Counted from the first letter of the stretch, positions 27,920 through 37,759 are shown. The stretch is DNA of 64,000 bases from Bacteroidota bacterium (GCA_947460595.1 CANHGS010000012.1:38212-102211); one strand, 5' to 3'. The notes: generated from the letters alone by a model not told the origin. Numbers and translations are program-made.

Positions 27920-29308
27920 ATGCAAATGCAGTTTAGAAACAGTTTGCTATATGCATTCTCTGATTTGTTGTTTAGTGCCATTGCATTAATCTTATTTGCA
28001 TTTCTAATAGTAGATACCCCATACAAAGTTGATTCAACTTGGATGATAATTACTACTAACCCTTTAACTATTTTCATAATAGCACTAAGCTGGCTGTTTT
28101 TTTTCCTTTTGATGGGTAGTTACCAGACATCTATCTATAGCAAATCTAGATTAAATGAACTAACAGAAACCTTGGTTCAAACAGGCATTGGTGTTGGTGT
28201 CATGTTGGCTTTCAATTTATTAGACAGGACACTATCAGTTTGGCTCAGTTATATGATGCTACAGTGCTGTTCCGTTTTAATAGGGCGGTCCATTTTATTG
28301 GCAAAAGCAAAAAAAGACATTGTTCAACATAAATTCTACTTCAACACCTTAATCATAGGAAATAACACAACAGCCATTGGAACCTATAAAGAATTAATCA
28401 AAAACTTCCATTATTTAGGGTTAAAACCAGTTGGTTTTCTTCAAACACCTGATGAACACAAAAATGGATTGGGAAAATATATTGATTGTCTTGGCACTAC
28501 AAATGATTTGCTTGAAATTATTGATATCAAAAAAATTGATCAAGTTATTATTACCTTAGATAAACAGCAATATCAATTAGCAGAAACGTTGATTAACCTT
28601 TTAATAGAAAAACCAGTAGCTATTAAATTAGCTCCTAGCATGATTGACATTCTTTCCGGTTCTGTTAAAACTAATAATGTATTTGGCGCTACTCTAATTG
28701 ATCTTCAAACCAATTTACTACCTTTTTGGCAACAAAATATAAAGCGGGTATTTGATTTTATATTTGCACTTTTAAATTTAATCATATTAAGCCCCCTACT
28801 TTTACTAATTGCACTTATTACAAAAATAGGATCAACAGGTCCCATCATCTATTCACAAGAAAGAGTTGGATTAAAAGGAAAAACATTCCCCATTTTAAAG
28901 TTTAGAAGTATGGAGACTGATGCAGAAAAAAATGGCCCAGCACTTTCTTCAGATTTTGATCCAAGAATAACAAAATGGGGTAAATTTTTACGAAAATGGA
29001 GATTGGATGAATTACCACAGCTATGGAATATCCTCATTGGAGATATGAGTTTTATTGGGCCAAGACCTGAAAGAAGAATTTATATTGACCAAATTTTACA
29101 GATTGCCCCGTATTATAGATATCTGCTAAAAGTAAAACCTGGACTTAGTTCCTGGGGAATGGTCCAGTTTGGATATGCTTCAACCGTTGCTGAAATGATT
29201 GAAAGAATGAAATATGATTTAGTCTACATTGAAAATCTTTCTTTATTACTAGATTTTAAAATCATGATGCACACTATTCGTATTATCTTGTCTGGTAAGG
29301 GCAAATAA
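27920..29308 (+). CDS. polyprenyl-phosphate sugar transferase (WcaJ/WbaP-like)
   Basis: This 462-residue protein has four N-terminal membrane helices (about 8-115), a nucleotide-binding-like middle domain (NTLIIGNNTTAIGTYKELI), a re-entrant helix (VFDFIFALLNLIILSPLLLLIAL) and the catalytic phosphoglycosyl transferase region with PILKFRSM, DPRITKWGKFLRKWRLDELPQLWN and FIGPRPERR. It should transfer a hexose-1-phosphate to undecaprenyl phosphate and start a repeat unit. It is the full-length polytopic type, unlike the receiver-fused transferase at 16227. It forms an operon with the oxidoreductase before it and the FemAB-like gene after it. Confidence 0.9.
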   Translation: MQMQFRNSLLYAFSDLLFSAIALILFAFLIVDTPYKVDSTWMIITTNPLTIFIIALSWLFFFLLMGSYQTSIYSKSRLNELTETLVQTGIGVGVMLAFNLLDRTLSVWLSYMMLQCCSVLIGRSILLAKAKKDIVQHKFYFNTLIIGNNTTAIGTYKELIKNFHYLGLKPVGFLQTPDEHKNGLGKYIDCLGTTNDLLEIIDIKKIDQVIITLDKQQYQLAETLINLLIEKPVAIKLAPSMIDILSGSVKTNNVFGATLIDLQTNLLPFWQQNIKRVFDFIFALLNLIILSPLLLLIALITKIGSTGPIIYSQERVGLKGKTFPILKFRSMETDAEKNGPALSSDFDPRITKWGKFLRKWRLDELPQLWNILIGDMSFIGPRPERRIYIDQILQIAPYYRYLLKVKPGLSSWGMVQFGYASTVAEMIERMKYDLVYIENLSLLLDFKIMMHTIRIILSGKGK

Positions 29309-29331
29309 TATTTTTGACTTATTTTAGTATA

Positions 29332-30252
29332 ATGCCACCCGAAATCAGAATAAATGCTAGCACTGATATAGACCCAGAAAAATGGGACAACTGTGTTGCC
29401 AAAAATACTAACGGGCTTATCTATGCACAACACCATTATTTAAATCACTTATCAAACAATTGGTCAGCCATCATCATTGGTGACTATGAGGCATTGCTCC
29501 CACTCCCTTGGAATTCAAAATGGGGGATTAAATATTACGAAGCCATTCCCTTTATTCAACAATTAGGACTGATTGGCACCATAGATGCATCCCAAATTTC
29601 TATCATCCTAGATTTGATTGTTGGCTTTGCTAAATATGGAGATCTATTTTTCAATTTTAGTAACCTAGCATTAGCCAAGTCAGTTCCATCAGTTGCAAAA
29701 ATGAATTTAGTATTAGACCTAAAACAGGATTATGGTGCTATTGTGCAATACTATAAAAAGGACTTAAAGAACAATCTAGAAAAAGCTCAAAAATTCCAAC
29801 CCGTCTATCTAGTTAGTCACAATATTGCAAAAAAATTAACCGAATATCAACATCAATATAACAATAGATTTAACTGGATAGACAAAAGAGATTTTAAACA
29901 TTTAGCACAAGTTTTAGCATTCTATCAGTCTAAAGACCAATGTATTATACGAGAACTAATTGATCAGACTACCAATGAATTACTCGCATCTGCCATATTA
30001 TTAAAAGATGAAAAGAGACTTTACTTGTTAATTAATACCATTACAGCTCTGGGAAGAACACAATCATCTAACCACTTTTTGATAGACCGGATTATTAGAG
30101 AATTTGCCAATACCAATTTTGTCTTAGACTTTGAAGGATCTGAAATTTCTGGCGTACAAGAATTTTTCAAAAATTTCCACCCAGTCAGTCAGCCCTATTT
30201 CCATTTTCACCATAATCAATTAAGTTGGCCCCTTAAACTTCTAAAACGCTAG
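29332..30252 (+). CDS. FemAB/GNAT-like acyltransferase-fold protein
   Basis: About 306 residues from ATG 29332; an in-frame TTG at 29314 is weaker. The sequence has the pattern of the Bacteroidetes GNAT/FemAB superfamily: an N-terminal half with YEAIPFIQQLGL and a second half with YYKKDLKNNLEKAQK, LLASAILLKDEKRLYLLIN, SNHFLIDRIIREFANTNFVLDFEGSEISGVQEFFKNF. FemAB proteins add amino acids to peptidoglycan precursors, and BioF2-like relatives acylate diverse substrates. It is 23 bp after the sugar transferase. The fold assignment is by motif resemblance, and function is unknown. Confidence 0.6.
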   Translation: MPPEIRINASTDIDPEKWDNCVAKNTNGLIYAQHHYLNHLSNNWSAIIIGDYEALLPLPWNSKWGIKYYEAIPFIQQLGLIGTIDASQISIILDLIVGFAKYGDLFFNFSNLALAKSVPSVAKMNLVLDLKQDYGAIVQYYKKDLKNNLEKAQKFQPVYLVSHNIAKKLTEYQHQYNNRFNWIDKRDFKHLAQVLAFYQSKDQCIIRELIDQTTNELLASAILLKDEKRLYLLINTITALGRTQSSNHFLIDRIIREFANTNFVLDFEGSEISGVQEFFKNFHPVSQPYFHFHHNQLSWPLKLLKR

Positions 30253-30321
30253 TCTAATTCTTTAGGAAGATTGTATAACCATTCCACCATCAGCCGATTG
30301 GCAACTTGGCGATGGCTAAAA

Positions 30322-30356
30322 AAAGAGGTTTCATGACTATCACATGAAACCTCTTT
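30322..30356 (-). terminator. intrinsic terminator after the BNR-repeat gene
   Basis: A 14-bp perfect stem (arms 30322-30335 and 30343-30356, loop ACTATCA) is followed on the minus strand by a run of seven T. It ends transcription of the 30374-33397 gene. Confidence 0.9.
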
Positions 30357-30373
30357 AAAAAAAACTTCAATTG

Positions 30374-33300
30374 CTAGCGTATCATTTCAAGTACTTGTTT
30401 TTTAATCAATAGGAATTCTTTCTCTAATAACCCTATTGCTCCTTCTTTGGCAGGAGACATGGGCTCAAAAGAAGTAGCAATTTCCATGTATAAGTCACTT
30501 ACTTTTCTTCTGTACTTTAATTCGTCGTAGAAAATAGTTTGACGCTTCAGTTCCAAAATCTCATGACGCATACTATCCAATTTTGCTGTCTTTTTTACTT
30601 GATCAGCAGATGGACTGGCAATTTTTTGCCAGGTTTGCAATGTCTTATCTAAACTATCAACCAATACAGCCAGCTGCTCATGCAATTGAAACATTCTTGT
30701 ACTTTGGTTATGCAATCTAGCCACATTAGCTGCAGAAAAGCCTTTGGCATCATTGGGCAAAATATTGATTAACTGTTCATAAGATTGGCCATCCACTTTC
30801 ATGACAACTTTATACTTGCCTATTGGAACTTTGGGGCCATAAACACCTGAAAAAAACACCATGGACTGTGCTATAAAACCACCTTTTGCAACTTTAGGAG
30901 GATTGCTTGTTAATGGCCAATAGACTTTATTTAATCCCTTATTAGTAGTACCATTCAGGTCTTTAATTTTTTTGCCAGATGCATCATAAATTTCAAATTT
31001 GACAATGTCATTACTTTTTTGTTTCAAGTAATAGTTGAAAGATGGCATCAAGGTTTTGCCTGCTTCTGTCCATCCTGCTATATTGCCACCAGTAGATGGC
31101 AGTTGGGGCGAAAAGTCGTACGGAAAATCTGCTGGCTTAAAAAACAAATGATCTTTCTCTATATCATTTTTAGCAAGATCCCTCAAAGGTTGCAAATCAT
31201 CAATGATATAAATACCTCTTCCATGTGTTGCAATGACTAAATCACCAGTAGTGGGATGAACTTTAATATCTCTAACCAGATTATACCAAGGCATGGCTTG
31301 GTATTTACTACGCATAAAAGATTTTCCAGCATCTAAAGAAATAAACAATCCAGTTTCTGTACCTACAAATAAAAGGTTTTCATTTTTTAAATCTTCTCTG
31401 ACCACATGTGCAAAACCAGTAAATTCAGATGAGCTGATTCTCTTCCAAGTATTTCCAGCGTCCAAACTCATGGCTATATAGGTTTGATGGTCTCCATACA
31501 TATGGTTATCAAAACTAGCATAGATGCGCTTGGGGTTGAGTTTAGATATTTCAATACTACTTACCCAAGTTCCTTTAGGAATTCCAGCCTTCCAAACTTC
31601 CGCTGCTTTGTTCACCCAAGTTTTACCTCCATCGTTTGTCAACTGTAAATTACCATCATCGGTACCCACCCAAATCTGCATTTCATTGTTTGGATTTTGT
31701 GTGATGGTAAATATGGTACAATGGTTTTCTGCACTGGTATTATCTCCGGTAATTCCACCACTCTCCTCTGATTTTTGTTTGGCCTTGTCATTGGTAGTTA
31801 GGTCTGGTGAAATTTTTGTCCAACTCCTACCCTCATCTTTAGATTGATATAGGTATTGATTGGCCATATATAAATTGAAAACTTGTTTTCCATTGGCCCT
31901 TTTTTTAGCAGATGCTCCTGTTACAATTGGTGTATTCCAATTGAATCGGTGTTCCTCATCTCCCGCTTGCTTTTGCGGTTTAATTGAACTTGCCAACCCA
32001 GTTTTTAAATCAATTCTATTAGCATTTCCGCCTTGAGATTCTGCAAATACTATTTGACTATTCAGTGGGCTTGGTTGTACCCAGAATCCATCACCCCCAT
32101 TTAAATCAAACCAATTGGCACTAGTCACCCCGCCAGCAGATGAATTAGCCGCCATCCAAGATCCATTGTCTTGTAATCCTCCGTAAACATGGTAAATAGG
32201 TTCGTTATCTGTGCTTACATGATAAAACTGTCCAACAGGTAGGTTATTCAAAAACTGCCAAGAGACCCCTTTATTTTGACTAATATAAACACCACCATCA
32301 GTTCCCAAATACATTTGATCTGTATTAGAAGGATTGATCCACAATGCATGGTGGTCTGCATGTGGTGCCACGCCACCAATAATGGCATTAGACCAAGAAA
32401 ATCCACCATCTTTTGAATAGCCAAAATCAAAAGCAGGCCTATAAACGCGCTTGGGGTCTTTGGGATCAAAAACCAAGGAACTAAAATAGAAAGGTCTTGC
32501 TGTAATATTTTCAGTAGCTGCTAGTTTTTCCCAGCTATCGCCTTGGTCTTTTGATAAATACAAACCAGGAACTTTTGCTTCTACAATGGCCAAAACTTCA
32601 GCAGGCTTTGAAGGATTGATACTCAAAACAATTCTTCCTAAATTACCTTCTGGCAAGCCTTTAGAAATTTTAGTCCAAGTTTCACCTCCATCAGTTGATT
32701 TAAACATGCCGCTTCCAGGACCACCAGAGTCAAACGCAAATGGCTTTCTTCTAAATTGCCAAAAGCTAGCTAGAATAATTTTGGGATTAGTAGGATGAAT
32801 GGCAATATCTGCACAACCAGTTTCATCATTTATATACAAGGCTTTCTTCCAAGTCTTTCCTCCATCTATTGATTTATATAAACCTCGGTGTGCACTACTG
32901 CTCCAAAGTGGACCGGGAGCAGCAACATAAAGAATTTTGCTATCGGTGGGGTCTAATAGAACCTTACTAATATGTTCTGTGCTATCTAACCCAATTTTTT
33001 GCCAGTTACCTCCACCGTCTGTTGTTTTATACAAACCATCGCCTATTGAAACACTATTCCGCATATTGCTCTCCCCAGTTCCTACGTAAACGGTTCTAGG
33101 ATTTGTTTTATCAATGGCAATGGCACCAATACTTTGGTTATACTTATCAAATACGGGTGAAAAAGAGACACCCCCATTTTGGCTTTTCCAAATTCCACCA
33201 CCAGCTGTTCCTACATATAGGTTGAGTTGTTCACTGGCTACTATACCCTCAATAGCCGTAATCCTTCCACTCATGGTAGAAGGTCCTAAGGCTCTAGCCG

Positions 33301-33397
33301 ATAAGGTTTGGAAATAAGAAGAATTTAAATTGGTTTGACCGGCGGCAGAGAACACAAACAAAATAGCGGAGCAGCCTAGGGCGATTAATTTTTTCAT
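30374..33397 (-). CDS. secreted BNR/Asp-box repeat protein (sortilin/Vps10-like beta-propeller)
   Basis: This 1007-residue protein has a signal peptide (LIALGCSAILFVFSAAGQ) and about eleven Asp-box (S-x-D-G-G-x-T-W) repeats, for example TTDGGGNW, STDGGETW, SKDEGRSW and SLDAGNTW, expected to form one or two large beta-propellers of the VPS10/sialidase type, followed by a beta-sandwich-like region and a helical C-terminal part (residues ~900-1000). Homologues in Bacteroidetes are usually called glycosyl hydrolases, but I see no catalytic signature, so enzyme activity is not supported. There is no T9SS C-terminal sorting domain. It is probably periplasmic or secreted. The function is unknown. 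Confidence 0.8.
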   Translation of the reverse strand: MKKLIALGCSAILFVFSAAGQTNLNSSYFQTLSARALGPSTMSGRITAIEGIVASEQLNLYVGTAGGGIWKSQNGGVSFSPVFDKYNQSIGAIAIDKTNPRTVYVGTGESNMRNSVSIGDGLYKTTDGGGNWQKIGLDSTEHISKVLLDPTDSKILYVAAPGPLWSSSAHRGLYKSIDGGKTWKKALYINDETGCADIAIHPTNPKIILASFWQFRRKPFAFDSGGPGSGMFKSTDGGETWTKISKGLPEGNLGRIVLSINPSKPAEVLAIVEAKVPGLYLSKDQGDSWEKLAATENITARPFYFSSLVFDPKDPKRVYRPAFDFGYSKDGGFSWSNAIIGGVAPHADHHALWINPSNTDQMYLGTDGGVYISQNKGVSWQFLNNLPVGQFYHVSTDNEPIYHVYGGLQDNGSWMAANSSAGGVTSANWFDLNGGDGFWVQPSPLNSQIVFAESQGGNANRIDLKTGLASSIKPQKQAGDEEHRFNWNTPIVTGASAKKRANGKQVFNLYMANQYLYQSKDEGRSWTKISPDLTTNDKAKQKSEESGGITGDNTSAENHCTIFTITQNPNNEMQIWVGTDDGNLQLTNDGGKTWVNKAAEVWKAGIPKGTWVSSIEISKLNPKRIYASFDNHMYGDHQTYIAMSLDAGNTWKRISSSEFTGFAHVVREDLKNENLLFVGTETGLFISLDAGKSFMRSKYQAMPWYNLVRDIKVHPTTGDLVIATHGRGIYIIDDLQPLRDLAKNDIEKDHLFFKPADFPYDFSPQLPSTGGNIAGWTEAGKTLMPSFNYYLKQKSNDIVKFEIYDASGKKIKDLNGTTNKGLNKVYWPLTSNPPKVAKGGFIAQSMVFFSGVYGPKVPIGKYKVVMKVDGQSYEQLINILPNDAKGFSAANVARLHNQSTRMFQLHEQLAVLVDSLDKTLQTWQKIASPSADQVKKTAKLDSMRHEILELKRQTIFYDELKYRRKVSDLYMEIATSFEPMSPAKEGAIGLLEKEFLLIKKQVLEMIR

Positions 33398-33412
33398 TGA
33401 TATGATATTAAA

Positions 33413-33444
33413 AAGGCTTACCCATCCTTAGACGAGTAAGCCTT
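33413..33444 (-). terminator. intrinsic terminator after the LolA-like gene
   Basis: The stem AAGGCTTAC/GTAAGCCTT (33413-33421 and 33436-33444) is followed on the minus strand by TTTTTAAT. It sits between the LolA-like gene and the BNR-repeat gene. Confidence 0.75.
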
Positions 33445-33459
33445 ACAAGAAAAATGATA

Positions 33460-34170
33460 TTAATTATTGGAAAATAACTTTTCGTCAATAGTTGGATTCA
33501 CGGTTACTTTTTTAGTGGCCATGATCATTTGTCCCTGATCAACTTTAAAAGGAATTTTGATTCCACCATCTATTGTTTGATAGTCCAAACTTTTAACTGC
33601 CATTTTAACTTCTTGACCCTCTTGTTTTAACACGGTTTCTTGCTTGTATACTAAAAAGGTTTTGGTGTCAATAAAGTAAGTAGACTCATTCTTATTCTTA
33701 GTAGTTAACTTAATTTTAAAATACTCATTTCCGTCTTCTTCATCCTTACCCAAGGATTCAATTGTTGAGCCTTTTTCTTTGTAATCAATAAAAGGACTTT
33801 GGATATCCAAATCATCCACCTTAGTTTTCAATTCATCATCTGTCATTGGCTGAAGGGTTGCTTTACCAGACATTGGATTTTGGCTCCAACCTTTAGTAGG
33901 TGTAGTAATTTCAATGAAAACATTTCCTTGAAACTCACCTTGCATTCTACTACCCTTCATGTGAACGGCGTTAACAGTGTAAGGAATTTCAAGCCCTTGC
34001 ACTTGAATGGCTCCATCAACTTTCATAGACTGAACCTTTTTCCAATTCTCCTTGCCGCCAATGGCAGTAATGTATTTGTCTACAATTTCGTCTGCAGTTT
34101 GGGCCTGAACACGGATACTTGATCCAATCAAAGAAGCCACCAATAGCATAGGGATAAATAGTTTTTTCAT
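33460..34170 (-). CDS. LolA-like outer-membrane lipoprotein-sorting fold protein
   Basis: A 236-residue exported protein with a signal peptide (MKKLFIPMLLVASLIGSSIRVQA). After it comes ADEIVDKYITAIGGKENWKKVQSMKV, a start shared by many Bacteroidetes LolA/LolB-like proteins, then alternating beta strands ending in a YQTIDGGIKIPFKVDQG segment. It probably has a half-barrel that holds a hydrophobic ligand in the periplasm. It lacks a lipobox. It has its own terminator and is separated from the BNR gene. A lipoprotein-carrier role is unproven. Confidence 0.6.
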   Translation of the reverse strand: MKKLFIPMLLVASLIGSSIRVQAQTADEIVDKYITAIGGKENWKKVQSMKVDGAIQVQGLEIPYTVNAVHMKGSRMQGEFQGNVFIEITTPTKGWSQNPMSGKATLQPMTDDELKTKVDDLDIQSPFIDYKEKGSTIESLGKDEEDGNEYFKIKLTTKNKNESTYFIDTKTFLVYKQETVLKQEGQEVKMAVKSLDYQTIDGGIKIPFKVDQGQMIMATKKVTVNPTIDEKLFSNN

Positions 34171-34298
34171 AAGTTTTTAGTTGATTTCTAAATAGGTAAA
34201 ATAAAGAACGATATTATTACAGCTAATTCAAAAAAACTGGGATTTGTTAGGAATGGCACTTAATCAGTAAGACTGGCAATAGAGAATTGCCGATGGAC

Positions 34299-35543
34299 TT
34301 AGAAAGTTTCTCCAATATTGAGATAATAAGTCTGATACCCCTTACTAAAAGCATAATCTAAGACAATATTTGTTCTGGAAAATTTATTCAATTTTAAGCG
34401 AATCCCGCCCCCTGCTGCAGAATTCCATCTAGCAAAATTGCTAGTTTTAAAATCAGAGAAAGAAGAAATATTGGCAAACAATACAAAGCCCAATAAGCCA
34501 TTCTTGGTAATATCACGTCTATATTCCCCTTCAAAATACCAATGCTTGTCACTCCTATACCGTCCTTGATAAAAGCCCCTAGAAGTTCTAGCATAAGGAT
34601 CCCAGGCCGTACTCGGCAAATCTAAATAGGGAATATACTCCCCCCCAACACGCCAATGATAGGCCCAAAAAGCCAAAACATTTTGCCTGATTTTTGAAAA
34701 AGAATAATACTTCCTTGCGTCGAAAATCCATTGATTCCAACTACCTGTCTTATTTAAAAAAGAAGGATTGGTTCTAAAACTTGCAGAAACAAACATACCC
34801 CCTAATGGATTATTCGTAAATTTTCTAGAATCAAATTGGAGCGTCAAATTATATCCAGTTGAATAACTGGTAGCATTCAAAGTATCATAATGGGGTTTCA
34901 AGGATTCAAAAAAGCCTTGATTGGCCTGAGCATTTATAGAGGAATGATGGTCAAAATTGATACCAAACCCTGCAAAAATATTTGGCGCTATTTTTTTTAG
35001 CGCCGTTTCATAAAATCTAAAATAATTGTAGTTGATAAGCGTAGCATTATCTTCTACCGTATTACTACCAAGACCCCAAGACTTTTGAGGATAAATCAGA
35101 AACCGTAAATCGCCCAATAAATTCCAAGAATTACCATTTAGCCAGATATTAGACCTTAGCGGAAATACATACTTTCCTTGAAAATTAGTGTAGGGTGTAA
35201 AATACAATTCAGAGAGGGTAGTTTTTTTTCTATCTCCCATGTAAAATGAAATATTGGTAGAAGTAACCAATGCAGCTCCACCACCTGGTACTCCTGTAGT
35301 TGAGGGTAACAAAGAAAAATAAACCCTCTTATCAGATATTCCCTTTCTTCGTTGGTTGTATTTGACCGTGTCTTTAATAAAGAAGGGCTTCAAATAATCA
35401 ACAATATCCTTCTGATTAATTAAAGTGTCCGCATTGGTAAAAACTGGTTTTTTCTGTGAAAAAACTTCGCTGGACACAGCCACCAAGAGCAGGGCTGTTA
35501 CAATAAATTTTGGCAAATAAATTCCCAATGGTTTCCTATTCAT
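34299..35543 (-). CDS. BamA/TamA-type outer-membrane beta-barrel protein (surface-antigen D15 family)
   Basis: A 414-residue protein with a signal peptide (FIVTALLLVAVSSEVFSQ) and a C-terminal 16-strand-like region with typical barrel features: FGINFDHHSS, GGMFVSASFRTNPSF, RSDKHWYFEGEYRRDI, AAGGGIRLKLNKFSRTNIVLDYAF and a terminal phenylalanine (IGETF) recognised by the BAM machinery. It is too short to have a set of POTRA domains, so it is not BamA itself; such POTRA-less barrels are common in Bacteroidetes and their role is unclear. It is 62 bp after the DUF4833 gene on the same strand. Confidence 0.75.
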   Translation of the reverse strand: MNRKPLGIYLPKFIVTALLLVAVSSEVFSQKKPVFTNADTLINQKDIVDYLKPFFIKDTVKYNQRRKGISDKRVYFSLLPSTTGVPGGGAALVTSTNISFYMGDRKKTTLSELYFTPYTNFQGKYVFPLRSNIWLNGNSWNLLGDLRFLIYPQKSWGLGSNTVEDNATLINYNYFRFYETALKKIAPNIFAGFGINFDHHSSINAQANQGFFESLKPHYDTLNATSYSTGYNLTLQFDSRKFTNNPLGGMFVSASFRTNPSFLNKTGSWNQWIFDARKYYSFSKIRQNVLAFWAYHWRVGGEYIPYLDLPSTAWDPYARTSRGFYQGRYRSDKHWYFEGEYRRDITKNGLLGFVLFANISSFSDFKTSNFARWNSAAGGGIRLKLNKFSRTNIVLDYAFSKGYQTYYLNIGETF

Positions 35544-35605
35544 ATTTCCAAATAAAGATAGAAGTATTGAATACCCTACTCATCCATCATTACTAGAAAA
35601 ACTTG

Positions 35606-36154
35606 CTAAATTTTCATTCTTTCTACTACATCAGCCCCATTGGCTGGATCAGTACCTTTTAGTTCAACATATTCTACATTGGGAAGCCAGAAGCTTCCCC
35701 CTTTTACCCTTACAAAAATCTGTTTAATTATTGCCTGCTTTTTATTAATATCTGTAAACAAAATAAATTTATTGTCGGTACCTTTTTTTAAATAAAACAG
35801 TTTAGTCTTATAAGAGACAAAATGTAATTCATACTGGTCTTTTGCAAGGGTTTTAGATTTTAACCCATAGGCAAAATTCCGTTGTATGTAATTTAGCTCT
35901 TCTTTCTGCCCCTTATCATGATACCTAATCCAATAGGGATGCACTGGATTTTCAATATCCAACTCTCCGTTAGACTTGAGGTTTAACTCATATACAATGG
36001 TATTGGTATTGGGATCTCTCTGTAAAAAAAACAACTGATTTGGGTTTCCTGTAGGTACAGGATACTTAACTGCTGTCTGTCCAAAAGACACAAAGCTAAA
36101 AGCAATAAAAACTAAACCAATCAATAAAAAACGCCTGAGGGGTAGCAAAATCAT
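35606..36154 (-). CDS. DUF4833 domain-containing exported protein
   Basis: This 182-residue protein starts with a signal peptide (LLIGLVFIAFSFVSFGQ) and has the DUF4833 pattern: FPVPTGNPNQLF-like lead, FFLQRDPNTNTIVYELN, VHPYWIRYHDKGQKEELNYIQRNFAYGL. The family is essentially restricted to Bacteroidetes and has no known function. A CGAAAATA element at 36180-36187 (TATTTTCG on the minus strand) may be its -7 box. It lies directly upstream of the outer-membrane barrel gene and could be co-transcribed with it. Confidence 0.8.
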   Translation of the reverse strand: MILLPLRRFLLIGLVFIAFSFVSFGQTAVKYPVPTGNPNQLFFLQRDPNTNTIVYELNLKSNGELDIENPVHPYWIRYHDKGQKEELNYIQRNFAYGLKSKTLAKDQYELHFVSYKTKLFYLKKGTDNKFILFTDINKKQAIIKQIFVRVKGGSFWLPNVEYVELKGTDPANGADVVERMKI

Positions 36155-36345
36155 ACAGTTTCAATTCATCAATAATCGTCGAAAATACGGAATTACCTAA
36201 AACAATGGAAAGTCTTGTGCAAATAAGGGATTGATTAATTGAGTATTACTGGTTTGCTTTCCGTCTAAAGTAGCAGCTAGAAGAATTATCTAATCATGTT
36301 GCTCTAAAATAGGCTATTAAATGAAACGTATAAAGCGCACCATAA

Positions 36346-36379
36346 ATAGAAAATGCAATATTTCTATTGCATTTTCTAT
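36346..36379 (-). terminator. intrinsic terminator after fabV
   Basis: A 15-bp perfect stem (36346-36360 and 36365-36379, loop TTTC) lies 18 bp past the fabV stop; on the minus strand the 3' arm ends in TTTTCTATTTAT, so the U-tract is weak. Confidence 0.65.
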
Positions 36380-36397
36380 CTTTTATTCCAAATTATT

Positions 36398-37597
36398 TTA
36401 TTCAACCAACCCATTTATATTCCTGTTTACTTCCACCTCAGCCTCATAGTCAACCCCTGCTAAACCAAATCCAAATAAGTTCAAAAAGTCTGACTTATAA
36501 CCAGGTAAATCACCAATTGCGGGCAAAGATTCGGTGGTTGCTACCGTCCATAATTCAGCCACTTGCGCTTGAACGTCTGCTTTCATTTCCCAGTCATCTA
36601 TGCGAATTCTACCTTTATCATCGGTTGCAATATCAGCCTTGCCTGTATACAATCTATCTGCAAATAGTCTTTGAATTTGCTCAATACAACCTTCGTGTAA
36701 GCCATCTTGTTTCATGACTTTGTACAACAAAGATATATACAGTGGAATCACTGGAATAGCAGAACTAGCTTGGGTTACCAATGCTTTGTTAACCGAAACA
36801 TATGCTTGTCCATGAATGTCTTTTAATTTATCGGCAATTTTAAAAGCAGTAGCTTCTAAATGATCTTTGGCTCTTCCAATAGTACCTTTTCTATACACCG
36901 CTTCTGTTAAAGATGGTCCAATATAAGAGTAGGCTAAGGTTAAAGCTCCTTCAGATAAAGCACCTGCTTCTTTGAGTGCATCCATCCACATTTCCCAATC
37001 TTCTCCACCCATCACCGCAACCGTATTGGCAATATCGTCCTCATTACAAGCTTCAATACTAATATCTGTTACAATGCCTGTATGAAAATCAACCGTTTTG
37101 TTACGGTAGGTTTGACCAATGGGTTTTAAAACTGAGCGATGCATCACCCCTGTTACAGGATGAACACGCACAGGCGACGCCAAACTATAAATCACCAAGT
37201 CAACTTGACCTAGGTCTTCTTTGATGGTTTTAATGGTTTTTTCTTTGATCTCATTTGAAAATGCATCCCCATTAATGCTTTTGGCATAAATACCGGCTTT
37301 AGCTGCCTGATCTTGAAAAGCCATACTGTTGTACCAACCTGGAGTAGCTGTTTTTCCTTCTGCTGGTGGTTTTTCAAAAAATACCCCAATAGTAGCAGCA
37401 CTAGCGCCAAATGCGGCAGTAATTCTTGAAGCCAATCCAAAACCCGTTGACGCACCTATTACTAGCACTTTTTTGGGGCCTTCTATAGCTCCTTTGGACT
37501 TGACATAATTGATTTGGTTAATAATGTTTTGCTCACATCCCAAAGGGTGTGCAGTTAAACATATAAATCCACGCATTCTGGGTGTAATAACCATCAT
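36398..37597 (-). CDS. fabV: enoyl-ACP / trans-2-enoyl-CoA reductase FabV
   Basis: A 399-residue member of the FabV/TER family. It has GFICLTAHPLGCEQN, the NADH-binding VLVIGASTGFGLASR, YSLASPVRVHP, and the catalytic Y-x8-K pattern in YSYIGPSLTEAVYRKGTIGRAK. The enzyme carries out the last reductive step of fatty-acid elongation and is typically less sensitive to triclosan than FabI. The start is a doublet ATG-ATG at 37597; a TATTTTTG -7 box lies upstream at 37669-37676. It stands alone, with a strong hairpin after it. Confidence 0.95.
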   Translation of the reverse strand: MMVITPRMRGFICLTAHPLGCEQNIINQINYVKSKGAIEGPKKVLVIGASTGFGLASRITAAFGASAATIGVFFEKPPAEGKTATPGWYNSMAFQDQAAKAGIYAKSINGDAFSNEIKEKTIKTIKEDLGQVDLVIYSLASPVRVHPVTGVMHRSVLKPIGQTYRNKTVDFHTGIVTDISIEACNEDDIANTVAVMGGEDWEMWMDALKEAGALSEGALTLAYSYIGPSLTEAVYRKGTIGRAKDHLEATAFKIADKLKDIHGQAYVSVNKALVTQASSAIPVIPLYISLLYKVMKQDGLHEGCIEQIQRLFADRLYTGKADIATDDKGRIRIDDWEMKADVQAQVAELWTVATTESLPAIGDLPGYKSDFLNLFGFGLAGVDYEAEVEVNRNINGLVE

Positions 37598-37668
37598 AAA
37601 CTGTTCTGTTAATTAATAAAATTCACGTAATGGAGAAACCTGTTATTCGCCGTTTTTGAAAACCTTGG

Positions 37669-37676
37669 CAAAAATA
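37669..37676 (-). promoter_or_regulatory. putative -7 box for fabV
   Basis: An exact minus-strand TAnnTTTG (TATTTTTG) lies 71 bp upstream of the fabV start. No TTG is at the usual 19-20 bp spacing, so only the -7 half is supported. Confidence 0.4.
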
Positions 37677-37759
37677 GCAGAATTAACTCCAATACTTTTC
37701 AATTCAAAGCCTATGTGCAAAATGTTTCAATAACGCAGATAGCCAAAACATCAATCCCT

